This document shows positions 17,832-26,921 of a stretch of DNA of 64,000 bases, in pieces. Source of the stretch: CATOSP01 sp965205385. Its GTDB lineage: Bacteria > Chloroflexota > Dehalococcoidia > Lucifugimonadales > UBA3495. A program made the translations under genes and the position numbers. Below the pieces are notes generated by a model that worked only from the letters and a program-made list of their open reading frames with translations, was not told the DNA's origin and did no database searches. The DNA is taken from assembly GCA_965205385.1 (NCBI GenBank), contig CBDBGS010000003.1, positions 102,250 through 166,249 on the forward strand. Direction: 5' to 3'. How positions within the stretch are numbered: position 1 is the first letter of the stretch; each line of letters starts with the position of its first letter.

Positions 17832-18362
17832 TTAATAGGCGGTTGACCGCCACTCGAAAGCCAGAGTGGCGTACCGGACGAACACGGCTCCGCCCGGCGC
17901 CCCCAGGGGACCATTGATCGCCAGCAAAGCGATGGTGTGTTCCCCGCCCGGTTGAGGCTCGGCGGTGACGACGACCCTTTGCGGAACGTTGAAGCCCTGG
18001 ACGGCGCCGAGTTGCCGATTGCAGTCGCCGTCGATCCAAAGCTCGCCGTAGTCGTCGATGCAGGTCTCGAAAAGGACCCTTGTGTCTCGGATGTCGTGGC
18101 CGTCCACGGTTTCGGGCAAGGTAACCTTGGTGCGGTACCAGGCGAAGGTTAGGCCGTGGGAGCGCCACTCTCCCAGGTCGTCGATGGCCTCCCAGCCGGA
18201 ATCGTCGTAGTCCGGTAGGCGGGCCGGGCTTCCGGCCAACTGCGAGACCAGTCCTTCGTTGGGCTCACCCGGGACCAGGCCCTGGGCGAAGCGCCATTGT
18301 CCCCTGAGGTACGCCAGGGTCTGCGGGTCTGACAGGTCCAAACTTGCTCTTGGCATCGGCAT
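17832..18362 (-). CDS. Galactose-binding/GH2 sugar-binding-like beta-sandwich protein
   Basis: This 176-residue protein resembles the N-terminal sugar-binding jelly-roll of GH2 enzymes. It has L-R-G-Q-W-R-F near residue 19, P-D-Y-D-D-S-x-W, then W-Y-R-T-K-V-T-L-P and G-E-L-W-I-D-G. No catalytic barrel is attached, so it is a stand-alone binding-like module. There is no signal peptide. The second ATG at 18354-18356 has better spacing to AGGAG than the first. Function unknown. Confidence 0.65.
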   Translation of the reverse strand: MPMPRASLDLSDPQTLAYLRGQWRFAQGLVPGEPNEGLVSQLAGSPARLPDYDDSGWEAIDDLGEWRSHGLTFAWYRTKVTLPETVDGHDIRDTRVLFETCIDDYGELWIDGDCNRQLGAVQGFNVPQRVVVTAEPQPGGEHTIALLAINGPLGAPGGAVFVRYATLAFEWRSTAY

Positions 18363-18416
18363 ACACTCCTGAACGGCTTTGTTGTTGCTACCGGTAATAA
18401 CCCTATGGCTGCGCCT

Positions 18417-19064
18417 TTAGACGCCCACTATCTTAATCCCCGCGTGGATTCTGTATATCCGGTTGATGTTAACCAACATCGGGGTGATCTGCTCCACGTA
18501 TTTTGAGTTGAACAACGCCCCGCCGTCCACCGCGCGGAGGTTGGGGATCTTACCGACCAACTCCATTACGCGTGTTTTGGGCTTGGCGTGGTCCGAGCAG
18601 ACCACGACGTCGCCTTCCATCGTTGTGTCCGGCTCCTGAAGCTCTTCGGCGCTAATATTCTGGAAGGCGGACACGACCAGGGAATCGGGCAGAAGCTCCT
18701 GCGCTTCCTGGGCGGCGGACCCTGCCTCTACCTCTACCGCGCTGGCCCCGATCCCTCTCTGGAACTGCATCGGGGCTATGACGTCCACAACGATTTTTCC
18801 GGCCATCGCCTCGGGAATCGATTCCAGGGTGGGACGCTGTCCTTCGTAAGGGAAGGCTAGGAACACGACGTCTGCCGCGGCTGCGGCGTCAGCGTTGGCC
18901 GCGCCTTCGATGCGTGAACCGGGGGCGAGTTCCTTCAGCTCCTCCGCTGCCGTAGCGGCGCGTGAGGCGTCCCTGGAGCCGATTATCACATCCTCCCCCG
19001 CCAGTGCGAACCGCAGCGCGAGGCCCCGCCCCTCGGGGCCAGTGCCTCCCAGAAATGCAAGCAT
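18417..19064 (-). CDS. npdG: NADPH-dependent F420 reductase (F420:NADP oxidoreductase)
   Basis: This 215-residue Rossmann protein has G-G-T-G-P-E-G-R-G at residues 6-14, then I-I-G-S-R-D-A-S-R-A (27-36), and the C-terminal F-N-S-K-Y-V-E-Q-I-T-P segment. It matches NpdG/Fno, which moves hydride between F420H2 and NADP in the cytoplasm. Its presence implies that the cell makes F420 or takes it up. TTTTTGGAGG precedes the ATG at 19062-19064. Two LLM oxidoreductases (9077, 12865) are in the same region but not in the same operon. Confidence 0.85.
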   Translation of the reverse strand: MLAFLGGTGPEGRGLALRFALAGEDVIIGSRDASRAATAAEELKELAPGSRIEGAANADAAAAADVVFLAFPYEGQRPTLESIPEAMAGKIVVDVIAPMQFQRGIGASAVEVEAGSAAQEAQELLPDSLVVSAFQNISAEELQEPDTTMEGDVVVCSDHAKPKTRVMELVGKIPNLRAVDGGALFNSKYVEQITPMLVNINRIYRIHAGIKIVGV

Positions 19065-19367
19065 CAGTCCTCCAAAAACCCGTTGTCCAAGGTCAGAACC
19101 TACTATATCGGCTATGTTGATGAATAGGAAGAGTCCATGTAGATGCTCCGTCCCCGGCCGTTGTCTCGACGACCCCTGTGCCGCGAACAGTAGCTCGGAT
19201 TCCGAGTCTCGAACATTCCCAATTGACCGGATATAGGCGGCGCGCTATGATTGCGCGGAGCCTTCCAGTCCCGGTGACGCGGTGAAGAGCTCTATTTCCA
19301 AGATGTTCTGGTCACATGGCCGGAACAGTTTCTCAAGGGTGGCTGGGGCCCGGAGAGGAGAAGCGAT
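19065..19367. other. Intergenic region, about 300 bases
   Basis: It separates the divergently transcribed npdG and the mini-protein gene at 19368. No structured RNA, repeat or convincing promoter was recognised. Confidence 0.4.
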
Positions 19368-19523
19368 ATGTGCCTGAGTTGTGGATGCGGTGAACCAGAC
19401 GACAATCATGGTGATGACCGGCATATCATCCTTGCGGACCTGCAAGCAGCAGCCGAGGCGGCGGAGATTAGCGCCGAGGAGGCCGCCAACAATATAGTCG
19501 CGGCGCTGAGCGCCGGCGAGTAA
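19368..19523 (+). CDS. CGCG-type mini-protein
   Basis: This 51-residue protein begins M-C-L-S-C-G-C-G-E-P and continues N-H-G-D. The rest is an Ala/Glu-rich helix with I-S-A-E-E-A-A-N-N-I near the end. Similar short proteins with a C-x2-C-x-C N-terminus and a following helix occur widely in Actinobacteria and Chloroflexi without known function; the cysteines suggest metal binding. GGAGAGGAG lies upstream of the ATG. A DUF2231 gene follows 78 bases later. Confidence 0.75.
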   Translation: MCLSCGCGEPDDNHGDDRHIILADLQAAAEAAEISAEEAANNIVAALSAGE

Positions 19524-19601
19524 GGATAGTTGTAACAGGGACCCGATCCTGATCTAGGACCACAAACGAGCCTCCGAAGGGTGGTTTGATGTGACACAAA
19601 C

Positions 19602-20132
19602 ATGAGCATCAAAGATATTTTGCAAGGTAAGCCATTGGGGCATCCCAGCCACCCCATGTTTGTCCACTTTCCGACCGCCCTTTTCCCCACGAGCCTGCTC
19701 TTTGATATTCTCTCCTGGGTGTTCTTACAGCCCGAACTGGTAATCGCGGCTTTCTTCAACATCGTCGTTGGCCTCGTTGGGGCTCTGCTGGCGATGGTTA
19801 CTGGATTCGTGGACTATTTTGGCATGGTGCCGGGCTCTCGCAAGCGCCGGGTCACCACGTGGCACATGCTCGCAAACCTGTCCCTTGTATCGGTCTTCGC
19901 CTTAAGCCTCGCGCTTAGAGTCCCAGACTTAGACGCAAGCCGGACTGCTCCACACGCATTGGCGCTCTCCCTCTTGGGGATGCCGCTCCTTTTGGTGGGA
20001 AATTACTTCGGCGCCGAGCTAGTGTACCGGATGGGGATGAGGGTTAACACTGGCAGGCTTCGTGAAGCTCCATTGGTTCACAGGATCGTGGCCAATGTCC
20101 AAAATAGGTTCAGACCCAGACCGTCAGCCTGA
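19602..20132 (+). CDS. DUF2231 membrane protein
   Basis: This 176-residue integral membrane protein has the DUF2231 signature G-H-P-x-H-P-M-F-V-H-F-P near residues 13-24 and about four hydrophobic segments (34-50, 52-75, 88-106, 118-140). The conserved histidines suggest heme or metal binding, but the family has no established function. It sits between the CGCG mini-protein and a thiolase on the same strand. Confidence 0.8.
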   Translation: MSIKDILQGKPLGHPSHPMFVHFPTALFPTSLLFDILSWVFLQPELVIAAFFNIVVGLVGALLAMVTGFVDYFGMVPGSRKRRVTTWHMLANLSLVSVFALSLALRVPDLDASRTAPHALALSLLGMPLLLVGNYFGAELVYRMGMRVNTGRLREAPLVHRIVANVQNRFRPRPSA

Positions 20133-20173
20133 AGACCAGTGTCCGAGCCAGATAGAGAGGGGCTTTGACTTCA

Positions 20174-21354
20174 TGCCCGACCTGAAACGCACCGCTGCAA
20201 TCGTCGGTATACACGAACACATCACCCGTTACGCTCCGGATAAGAGCGAGCTGCAAATCCAGGGAGAGAGCGTTGTCAAGGCCCTGGAGGACGCGGGTCT
20301 GACCAAGTCGGACGTGGATGGCCTGCTCACAGCTTCAAGCTCCGCCCGCAACAGCGGCCTAAACCTGGCCGACTACCTGAATATGTACCCCAGCTACGTC
20401 GACAACACGACTGTAGGCGGAGGTTCGTTCGAGTTCCATCTTTCCCACTGTCTGAACGCCATCGCCGCCGGGCGGATGAACTGCGCCGTGATCACATATA
20501 GCAGTCTGGCGCGGTCCGGAGGCGTATCGGTGGGCACCGGGGGAGTGGCCAGGTTCGGACACCCAAGGCTGGAGCCTTCCCCTGACAGCTTCGAAGAACT
20601 CTATGGGCTAACTACGGTGGGTCTCTACGCCATGATCGCGAAGCGGCACATGCACCTTTACGGCACCACGTCTGAGCAACTTGCCGAGATCGCCGTGGCG
20701 GTACGTCACCATGCCTCGATGAACCCGGAAGCCCTGTTCCGCAACCCTGTGACGGTCGAAGACATAGTAAACTCCAGGATGATTTCCGATCCGCTGCATC
20801 TGCCCGACTGTTGCGTGATTACCGACGGGGGAGGGGCCGTGGTGGTTGCCTCAGCGGAGGTTGCGAGGAACTGCCGGCACACTCCGGTCTGGGTGCTCGG
20901 CGCGGGAGAAGCGGTGGCACACCAGGGCGCGGGCAAACGGGACCTGCAATACATCGCGGCGAGGCAGAGCCACGGGCCAGCCTTTGCTATGGCAGGCGTT
21001 ACCCACGAAGACATAGACATGGCTATGATCTACGATTCCTTTACCATCACTGTGCTGGAGACTCTGGAGGACCTGGGGTTCTGCCAGAAAGGCGAAGGCG
21101 GGGACTTCGTGACCGGGGGAAGATTGCAGATTGGCGGCGAATTGCCGATCAACACCGACGGTGGCGGCCTCTCCTCCAACCACCCGGGGATGCGGGGCAT
21201 ATTCCTGCTGATGGAAGCCACGCGCCAGCTCAGACACCAGTTCGATGGGACCCCAAGGCAGGTGCCCGACTGCAACATCGCACTGTGCCACGGCACGGGA
21301 GGCGCGCTGGGTACGCGGCACAGCGGCGGGACCGCCATCCTGGGGAGGGATTAG
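20174..21354 (+). CDS. Thiolase-family protein (acetyl-CoA acetyltransferase-like)
   Basis: This 393-residue thiolase-fold protein has an early A-I-V-G-I-H-E strand, G-G-G-S-F-E-F where canonical thiolases place the nucleophilic cysteine, the N-T-D-G-G-G-L-S-S-N-H-P block, and the C-terminal C-H-G-T-G-G-A-L-G. The N-terminal catalytic Cys is missing, as in many SCP-x/lipid-transfer-like partners that work with a DUF35 subunit. The next gene, three bases on, is such a DUF35 protein. The pair likely performs thiolysis or retro-aldol cleavage on an acyl-CoA. The ATG at 20174 is chosen. Confidence 0.85.
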
Positions 21355-21357
21355 ACC

Positions 21358-21768
21358 ATGCCGGACTGGAACAAGCCCCTGCCGACGGTTTCAGGGGAGA
21401 CCAAGCCATTCTGGGACGCCTGCCGCCGCGGGCAGCTATTGATTCAGAAGTGCGACCGCTGCGACGAGTACCAGTTCTATCCCCGGGGAATTTGCGCCAA
21501 CTGTTGGTCGGAAGACATTAAGTGGGTCACCGCCAGCGGGAAGGGCACGCTCTGGACCTACACCGTCACCTACCAGAACCGCACCCCAGGATTCGCTGAA
21601 GACGTGCCATATGTGTTGGCCCTGGTGGAGCTGGAGGAGGGAGTGAAGATGTTCACCAACATCATCGAATGCCCGCCCAGCGACGTGAGCATCGGCATGC
21701 CGGTGGAGGTCACTTTCAGGCAGGCCAACAACCAGATTTCGGTCCCTTACTTCAAACCGGCGGGGTAG
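21358..21768 (+). CDS. Zn-ribbon/OB-fold (DUF35) acyl-CoA-associated protein
   Basis: This 136-residue protein has the rubredoxin-like zinc ribbon C-D-R-C-x11-C-x2-C (about residues 32-50) followed by an OB-fold with G-x-L-W-T-Y-T-V and the final S-V-P-Y-F strand. DUF35 proteins bind acyl-CoA and act as the partner subunit of a thiolase-like protein. Translation is probably coupled to the thiolase, whose stop lies three bases upstream. Confidence 0.9.
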   Translation: MPDWNKPLPTVSGETKPFWDACRRGQLLIQKCDRCDEYQFYPRGICANCWSEDIKWVTASGKGTLWTYTVTYQNRTPGFAEDVPYVLALVELEEGVKMFTNIIECPPSDVSIGMPVEVTFRQANNQISVPYFKPAG

Positions 21769-21786
21769 GTCACCGGTCCCGACCTA

Positions 21787-22398
21787 TTACCCAGCCGCCT
21801 CCGGCTGGGAATTGATGGCGGCGACATGTTTACGTCGTTGGTAGGACTGGACGGTCCATGCGAGGTTGAGCCCGGCGATTACCAGAGCCGCTACCCAGAA
21901 GATAGAAGCGGCCGGGAGATTGTCCGTGCCGAAGGGGTGAGACCAGCCCAGTAGGGCCACGTAGAAGGCAGCGAGGAATACCAGCGCCTGAACGAATATA
22001 GTTTTTCTCTCCTTCGGATTAGACTCTCGGCGGCGCAGTAATAGGACCACCCAAACCGCATTCAGGCTGAGAAGCGCCAGAATCAAAATCACGATCAAAT
22101 GAAAGCCAAATGGTAATAGACCGGGGGACGGGTAAACATTGAGGGTCCAACCCAGATAGAACGCGGCAATCGCCAGGACCAATAGCGGCAGATGGCGAAA
22201 CGAGACGATTGTTCCGACCACGTTTAGCACCACCAGAGCCGAGGCCACGGTGAATCGAAAGGACCCAAGGACGTTTGTGAACTCGAGAGACGTGTGGATG
22301 GCCGCCCAAATCCCGAGGAAACCCAGATAGAAAAACGGCCAGGCCGCGAGCAAGAGCAATCCAGAGACGAAAATTCTGAGCGCTTTCAAAATGAACAT
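21787..22398 (-). CDS. Multi-pass membrane protein, unknown
   Basis: This 203-residue protein has about five or six hydrophobic segments (roughly 7-33, 47-66, 68-86, 95-119, 133-150, 161-183) and a short basic/polar tail. No family is recognised. It converges with the DUF35 gene and lies downstream of an SDR gene on the same strand with a gap of about 90 bases. No Shine-Dalgarno is evident, so the start is uncertain. Confidence 0.6.
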   Translation of the reverse strand: MFILKALRIFVSGLLLLAAWPFFYLGFLGIWAAIHTSLEFTNVLGSFRFTVASALVVLNVVGTIVSFRHLPLLVLAIAAFYLGWTLNVYPSPGLLPFGFHLIVILILALLSLNAVWVVLLLRRRESNPKERKTIFVQALVFLAAFYVALLGWSHPFGTDNLPAASIFWVAALVIAGLNLAWTVQSYQRRKHVAAINSQPEAAG

Positions 22399-22492
22399 CC
22401 GGTGTCACATATTCGTGAGAGCAACGACTCCTGGGCAAGCGGCTCCATTCCATGCGCTGCCGATGCGGCTCTCTGGCAGACTCGTCCAAGCC

Positions 22493-23284
22493 CTACATGA
22501 CAGACCTTACCAGTCCCCCGTCCACCAGGATGGTCGTGCCGGTAATGTAACTGGACTTGGTGGAGGCCAGGAAGGCCACCAGGTTGGCGAGTTCCACTGG
22601 CTGTCCTACACGGCCCAGGGCCGTTTCTGAGGCGCGTTGGGCCAGGGCTTCCTCTACCGGGATGCCCAGCTCGTTGGCGCGGGACGTGACGTTGGAAAGC
22701 ATCCGATCACTTAGAATAGAGCCTGGGCACACGTTATTGACCAGGATGTTGTCGCGTCCCACCTCGTCGGCCAGGCTCTTTGCCCAGGCAACCACGCCCA
22801 TACGGGTTGCGCCGGACAGGGCTAGATTGTCTATCGGCTGGTAGACGGTGCTGGCCAGGATGTTGATGATGCGGCCCCCGCCCTGGTTCCGCAGGTGGGG
22901 AAGGGCCTCGCGGGACATCCTCGCGAAAAAAAGCAAAGACCTTTGGACGGCCACGGCCCACTGGTCTTCGTCGGCGGTGGCTGCCCTTGCGAGCGGGGGA
23001 CCGCCAGAGTTGTTGACCATGACGTCCAGGCGGCCGAACCGCTCCACCGTGGCTGCCACCAGGTCGATAATGGTGGAGTGGCTGTCCAGGTCGCCGGGAA
23101 ATGACAGGACTTCCCCGCCCGTTGCCTCCCGGATTTCGTCCGCCGCGGTGTCCAAGTCGGCCTTTGTACGGCTGCACATGGCGACCTTGACACCCTCCTG
23201 CGCCAGGACATCGGCGCATGCCCTCCCCAATCCCTTGCTGGCCCCGCCAATGATCGCTACTTTGCCTTCTAATTCTAGCTCCAT
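22493..23284 (-). CDS. SDR-family oxidoreductase lacking the catalytic Tyr
   Basis: This 263-residue short-chain dehydrogenase-like protein has G-G-A-S-K-G-L-G (about 14-21), V-N-N-S-G-G-P-P and N-V-C-P-G-S-I, the normal cofactor and structural motifs. The region that usually holds Y-x-x-x-K reads N-L-A-L-S-G-A-T-R-M-G, then V-V-A-W-A-K, so the Tyr is absent. A subfamily with L-S-N/G-x-x-R in this position is known. It may be an atypical reductase or inactive. The ATG at 23282-23284 follows GAGAGGGGG. Confidence 0.82.
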   Translation of the reverse strand: MELELEGKVAIIGGASKGLGRACADVLAQEGVKVAMCSRTKADLDTAADEIREATGGEVLSFPGDLDSHSTIIDLVAATVERFGRLDVMVNNSGGPPLARAATADEDQWAVAVQRSLLFFARMSREALPHLRNQGGGRIINILASTVYQPIDNLALSGATRMGVVAWAKSLADEVGRDNILVNNVCPGSILSDRMLSNVTSRANELGIPVEEALAQRASETALGRVGQPVELANLVAFLASTKSSYITGTTILVDGGLVRSVM

Positions 23285-23436
23285 ATGTGTCCCCCTCTCA
23301 TGGTCCGATAGGCGGACTGAATTCCGTCCATCTGGCCGCACTTTTAATCATGACTCGGCAACCGATTATATCAGCGGTGAAATCTCCGGCCAAATTGGTG
23401 GTGTTATACTTGGGCACCTGATGGCGGGAGCCCGTG

Positions 23437-24426
23437 ATGATTGAGTTGACGCCCGTACATTCCATTCTTCCCGATGATCGTGTCCTCCAGGAGATAGAGG
23501 CTTCAGCGGTCAAGTTCGCGCACGGTGTGGGGGAGATCTTGTCAGGGCGGTTCGGCCGCCAGATTTCCATCGAGTACAAGGACAAAGAACAGCGCGACCC
23601 CGTCACCGATGTAGATAAGGCCTGCCAGGAATACCTGACCAGAGCGATAAGCGCGGAGTATCCGGACCATAGCATCCTTGGCGAGGAAAGCTCCGGCGAA
23701 GAGTCAGGGGAGTCTGAGTCTCCCTGTGGCGATTTCCTGTGGGTGCTCGATCCGCTGGATGGCACGACCAACTACCTCAACGGCTTGCCGGTATATGCTT
23801 CATCCATCGGTGTGCTATACAGGGGACGTTTGGTGGCGGGCGCGCTGTTCATTCCGTGGCCAACAGAGGGCGGCGGGTTTGTGCTCCATTGCAGGCGGGG
23901 CGCGGGGTGCTTCGCGGGAGAGAAGCGGGTTGGCGTCCACGAGTCCGAAGAAATCGTCAACAACCGGCTCGTGGGGCTACCGGGATTCTTCGGCATGGGC
24001 ACCCGGTTTGGGCCTGGGATGAAAGGCAGGACCGGAGAGGTCCGCACCACCGGCAGCATCGCCTACGAGCTGGCCATGACCGCCTGTGGAGTGCTGCAAT
24101 ATGCGGTCATAGGCGGACCCAGGATGTGGGACATGGCCGCTGGGGCGCTAGCGGTCTCAGAGGCGGGCGGCGCAGTGATGACGCGCCTGCGCGGGCAGAA
24201 AAAATGGGGTCGCATGGACTCGCTGGTGCCGTCCTGGAACGATAGGCCCCCCACTCTAAAGGAGCTTCGCCAATGGGTCGCTCCCCTGGTCGCGGGAAAC
24301 CAGCACGTGGCCCCTCTGGTCGCTAATAACCTGAAATCCCGCTTCCGGCCCCTGGTCAGCCTCCGCCGGAATTACCGCCGGGTCAAGTCCCGCTGGGCGC
24401 GGAAAAACCCGTCGAGTCCAGGCTAA
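23437..24426 (+). CDS. Inositol-monophosphatase-family protein
   Basis: This 329-residue lithium-sensitive-phosphatase-fold protein carries D-P-V-T-D-V-D (about 53-59), G-E-E-S-S (82-86) and the L-D-P-L-D-G-T-T-N-Y metal motif (104-113), plus W-D-M-A-A-G near 230. Members hydrolyse inositol phosphates, fructose-1,6-bisphosphate or PAP. The C-terminal ~60 residues (Arg/Lys/Trp-rich) extend beyond the usual family length. GGGAG precedes the ATG at 23437, with a GTG at 23434 as the alternative. Confidence 0.85.
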   Translation: MIELTPVHSILPDDRVLQEIEASAVKFAHGVGEILSGRFGRQISIEYKDKEQRDPVTDVDKACQEYLTRAISAEYPDHSILGEESSGEESGESESPCGDFLWVLDPLDGTTNYLNGLPVYASSIGVLYRGRLVAGALFIPWPTEGGGFVLHCRRGAGCFAGEKRVGVHESEEIVNNRLVGLPGFFGMGTRFGPGMKGRTGEVRTTGSIAYELAMTACGVLQYAVIGGPRMWDMAAGALAVSEAGGAVMTRLRGQKKWGRMDSLVPSWNDRPPTLKELRQWVAPLVAGNQHVAPLVANNLKSRFRPLVSLRRNYRRVKSRWARKNPSSPG

Positions 24427-24498
24427 GGGACCGGTCTTAGGCAGAAGACCAAAACCCGTCTAGTCCGAAAAGTCCGGCGAACTGAACGCTTGCCGCCG

Positions 24499-25671
24499 CT
24501 ACGCCTGGTCCGGTTCCCAGCCCCAGGGGCGGGGGCCCCATCCGGCTTCGAACACCTCGCCTCTTTTCACGGTGACGACGGGGACCACCGCCTTGTCGTG
24601 GCGGCGTGAGTCGCCTAGCACGTCGTAGAGCAGCCAGTCCCCTTCCTCGATTCGAATGACCGAGATGTCGGCCTGCTTGCCGACCTGAAGACTGCCAAGG
24701 CGGCCGTCCTCCCCGATCGCCTTGGCCGGGTTCAGTGTGGACATGGTGACGACCTGGTCCATCGTGAAGCCCATGGCCAGGAACCGGGTCATCATCTCGG
24801 TCATGCTGTGGACCGTGCGCTGCCTTCCCGGAAGGGTGAGGTCGGTGCTGATGCAGTGGGGCATCAACCCCTGGTCCAGGATGCGTTGGCCCACGTCGAA
24901 GCTGAAGTTCCCCCGTCCGTGGGCCGTGTCCAGCCAGACTCCGCGGTCCCGCGCTTCCTGGGCTTCGGGGACCAAGTTGCCGTTGGCGTCCACCACGCCG
25001 CCGGGGTTGGCGGTGAATAGGTGGGTAACAATGTCGCCCTCTTCCATGATGGGGAGCAAGTCGCGTATCACGTTGGGATCATAGCGTTTCTCGGTGTCGC
25101 CGATGTGGACCATCAGCTTGACCCCGGCCTCCCTCGCCGCCCTCTTGGCCAACCTGGGCATCTCCATGCCCATGATCTCCAGGGCCGGGGAGACCATGCG
25201 TGCCTTGATGCCCGAGATGGCGTTGCTTTCGGAAGCGACCTGAATGGTCTTGTCCAGGTCGATGCTGGCTGGGCTGAATATGTCAGGAGTAGTGGCCAGC
25301 CCCGTCCGGCATATATGTAGGAAGCAGATGATCTCCGTGGCGCTGTTGGGGATGATGTGGCGGGGGAAACCGCCAAAGGTGTCGCAGCCGGAGCTTCCGG
25401 CGTCCACCATGGTCGTCACCCCCGCCCGAACACCGCCGAGGTCGGCTTCCACGCCGTTGCCGTTCACGCCGTCGTAGACGTGGGTGTGGAGGTCGATCAG
25501 TCCCGGAAGCACCAGGTTACCCTTTACCTCCAGAACGCGGGCAGCTTCGTCGGATAAGATATCCGGGGCGACAAGCGCGATTTTGCCGTCTTCCACGGCT
25601 ATGTCATTCAAGCCGTTGAGACCCTGGGAAGGATCGATCACCGTTCCGCCTTTGACAATCAGGTCGTACAT
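24499..25671 (-). CDS. Amidohydrolase/deacetylase (dihydroorotase-like)
   Basis: This 390-residue metal-dependent TIM-barrel protein has the N-terminal H-x-H motif in D-L-H-T-H (62, 64), a G-V-T-T-M-V-D-A-G block, V-H-I-G-D, T-H-L-F and D-T-A-H-G, and the S-T-D-L-T late Asp region. It resembles the EF_0837/AHA_3915-type deacetylase-like amidohydrolases. The substrate is unknown. It starts 20 bases after prs on the same strand and is probably in the same operon. Confidence 0.85.
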   Translation of the reverse strand: MYDLIVKGGTVIDPSQGLNGLNDIAVEDGKIALVAPDILSDEAARVLEVKGNLVLPGLIDLHTHVYDGVNGNGVEADLGGVRAGVTTMVDAGSSGCDTFGGFPRHIIPNSATEIICFLHICRTGLATTPDIFSPASIDLDKTIQVASESNAISGIKARMVSPALEIMGMEMPRLAKRAAREAGVKLMVHIGDTEKRYDPNVIRDLLPIMEEGDIVTHLFTANPGGVVDANGNLVPEAQEARDRGVWLDTAHGRGNFSFDVGQRILDQGLMPHCISTDLTLPGRQRTVHSMTEMMTRFLAMGFTMDQVVTMSTLNPAKAIGEDGRLGSLQVGKQADISVIRIEEGDWLLYDVLGDSRRHDKAVVPVVTVKRGEVFEAGWGPRPWGWEPDQA

Positions 25672-25691
25672 ATCAGGAAGGACCTCCCGGC

Positions 25692-26651
25692 TTATTTGTC
25701 GAACATCTCGCCTATCGACTTTCCCTGATGTATCCGTGCAATGGCCTCGCCCAGCAGGGGAGCAACCGATAGGACGGTCAACTTGCCGTTCCGCTTCTCT
25801 TCCGGCATGGGAATGGTGTCAGCCACCACGACTTCGCTGAAGGGGCTGTTGGACATGCGCTCAGGACCTTCACGGGACAATACGGGGTGTGTCACGCAGC
25901 AGTAGACTTCTTTGACGCCGCGTTCCACCAGGACTTCGGCGGCGTTGAGCACGGTCCCGCCTGTGTCGATCTCGTCGTCGAAGGTAAGTGCGACCTTGCC
26001 CTTAACGTCGCCGATAACGTTCATGATCTCGGTGGCGTCGTTGTTGCTGACGCGGCGTTTCTCGATGATCGCCAGGGGCGCGTGCAGGCGTTCGGCCACG
26101 TCTCTGGCCTTCTTGCTAATGCCGATATCCACCGCCACCACCACCAGGTCGGAGAGCTCTTTGTTGTTGAAATAGTCGGTCAAGATTGGCAGGGCGGTTA
26201 GCTCGTCTACCGGGATATTGAAGAACCCCTGAATCTGGCCCGCGTGGAGGTCTACGGTCAGGAGCCGGTCGGCCCCGGCGGCGGTCAGCAGGTCTGCCAC
26301 GAGCCGGGCCGTAATCGGCACCCGGGGTTGGTCTTTCTTGTCGGTGCGTCCGTAGCCATAGTAGGGCACCACGGCCGTAATTCGTCCCGCCGACGCCCTC
26401 TTGCAGGCGTCGATCATGATCAGAAGCTCCATCAGGTTGTCGTTCACCGGCGCGCATGTCGGTTGAACGATGAAGACATCTCTTTGCCGGATGTTTTCCA
26501 GAATACGGACGAAGGTGTTGTCGTTGGCGAATTTGAACACTTCCGCCTGGCCCAGCGGGATGTTCAAGTAATGGCAAACGTCCTCAGCAAGCTGCCGGTG
26601 CGCATTGCCGGTAAATACCCTGAGCTCGTCCATCACCGGAATCATAATCAA
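25692..26651 (-). CDS. prs: Ribose-phosphate pyrophosphokinase (PRPP synthase)
   Basis: This 319-residue class I PRPP synthase makes PRPP from ribose 5-phosphate and ATP for purine, pyrimidine, His and Trp synthesis. It has V-V-P-Y-Y-G-Y-G-R-x-D-K, the D-L-H-A-x-Q-I-Q-G-F-F segment, and the PRPP-binding D-D-E-I-D-T-G-G-T loop near residue 225. The full length is normal. The first Met or the Met three codons in (26645) could start it. It is transcribed divergently from thrC. Confidence 0.95.
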   Translation of the reverse strand: MIMIPVMDELRVFTGNAHRQLAEDVCHYLNIPLGQAEVFKFANDNTFVRILENIRQRDVFIVQPTCAPVNDNLMELLIMIDACKRASAGRITAVVPYYGYGRTDKKDQPRVPITARLVADLLTAAGADRLLTVDLHAGQIQGFFNIPVDELTALPILTDYFNNKELSDLVVVAVDIGISKKARDVAERLHAPLAIIEKRRVSNNDATEIMNVIGDVKGKVALTFDDEIDTGGTVLNAAEVLVERGVKEVYCCVTHPVLSREGPERMSNSPFSEVVVADTIPMPEEKRNGKLTVLSVAPLLGEAIARIHQGKSIGEMFDK

Positions 26652-26921
26652 CCCTCTTGTTACGGATTCCCGGGCCTGCTCTTCCCTGTTCCGATGGGTA
26701 AGCGCGATGATCGCCGGAAAGAGCCCGGCGGCCCAAGCGCATAGTTGGTGTGTTGGAAGATGATGATGGGGTTTCCACCTTGAGGGGGCCTCCAGCCACA
26801 GGTCTCCTCAAGCGGGGCGTGGCGCGAAATTATAGCATATTGAGACGGGCTTGGAGTATCATAAGCACGATACCCACTACTTTTCCGGGGGCATTCGCTC
26901 CCCTTCCGGTGCTATGTATAT

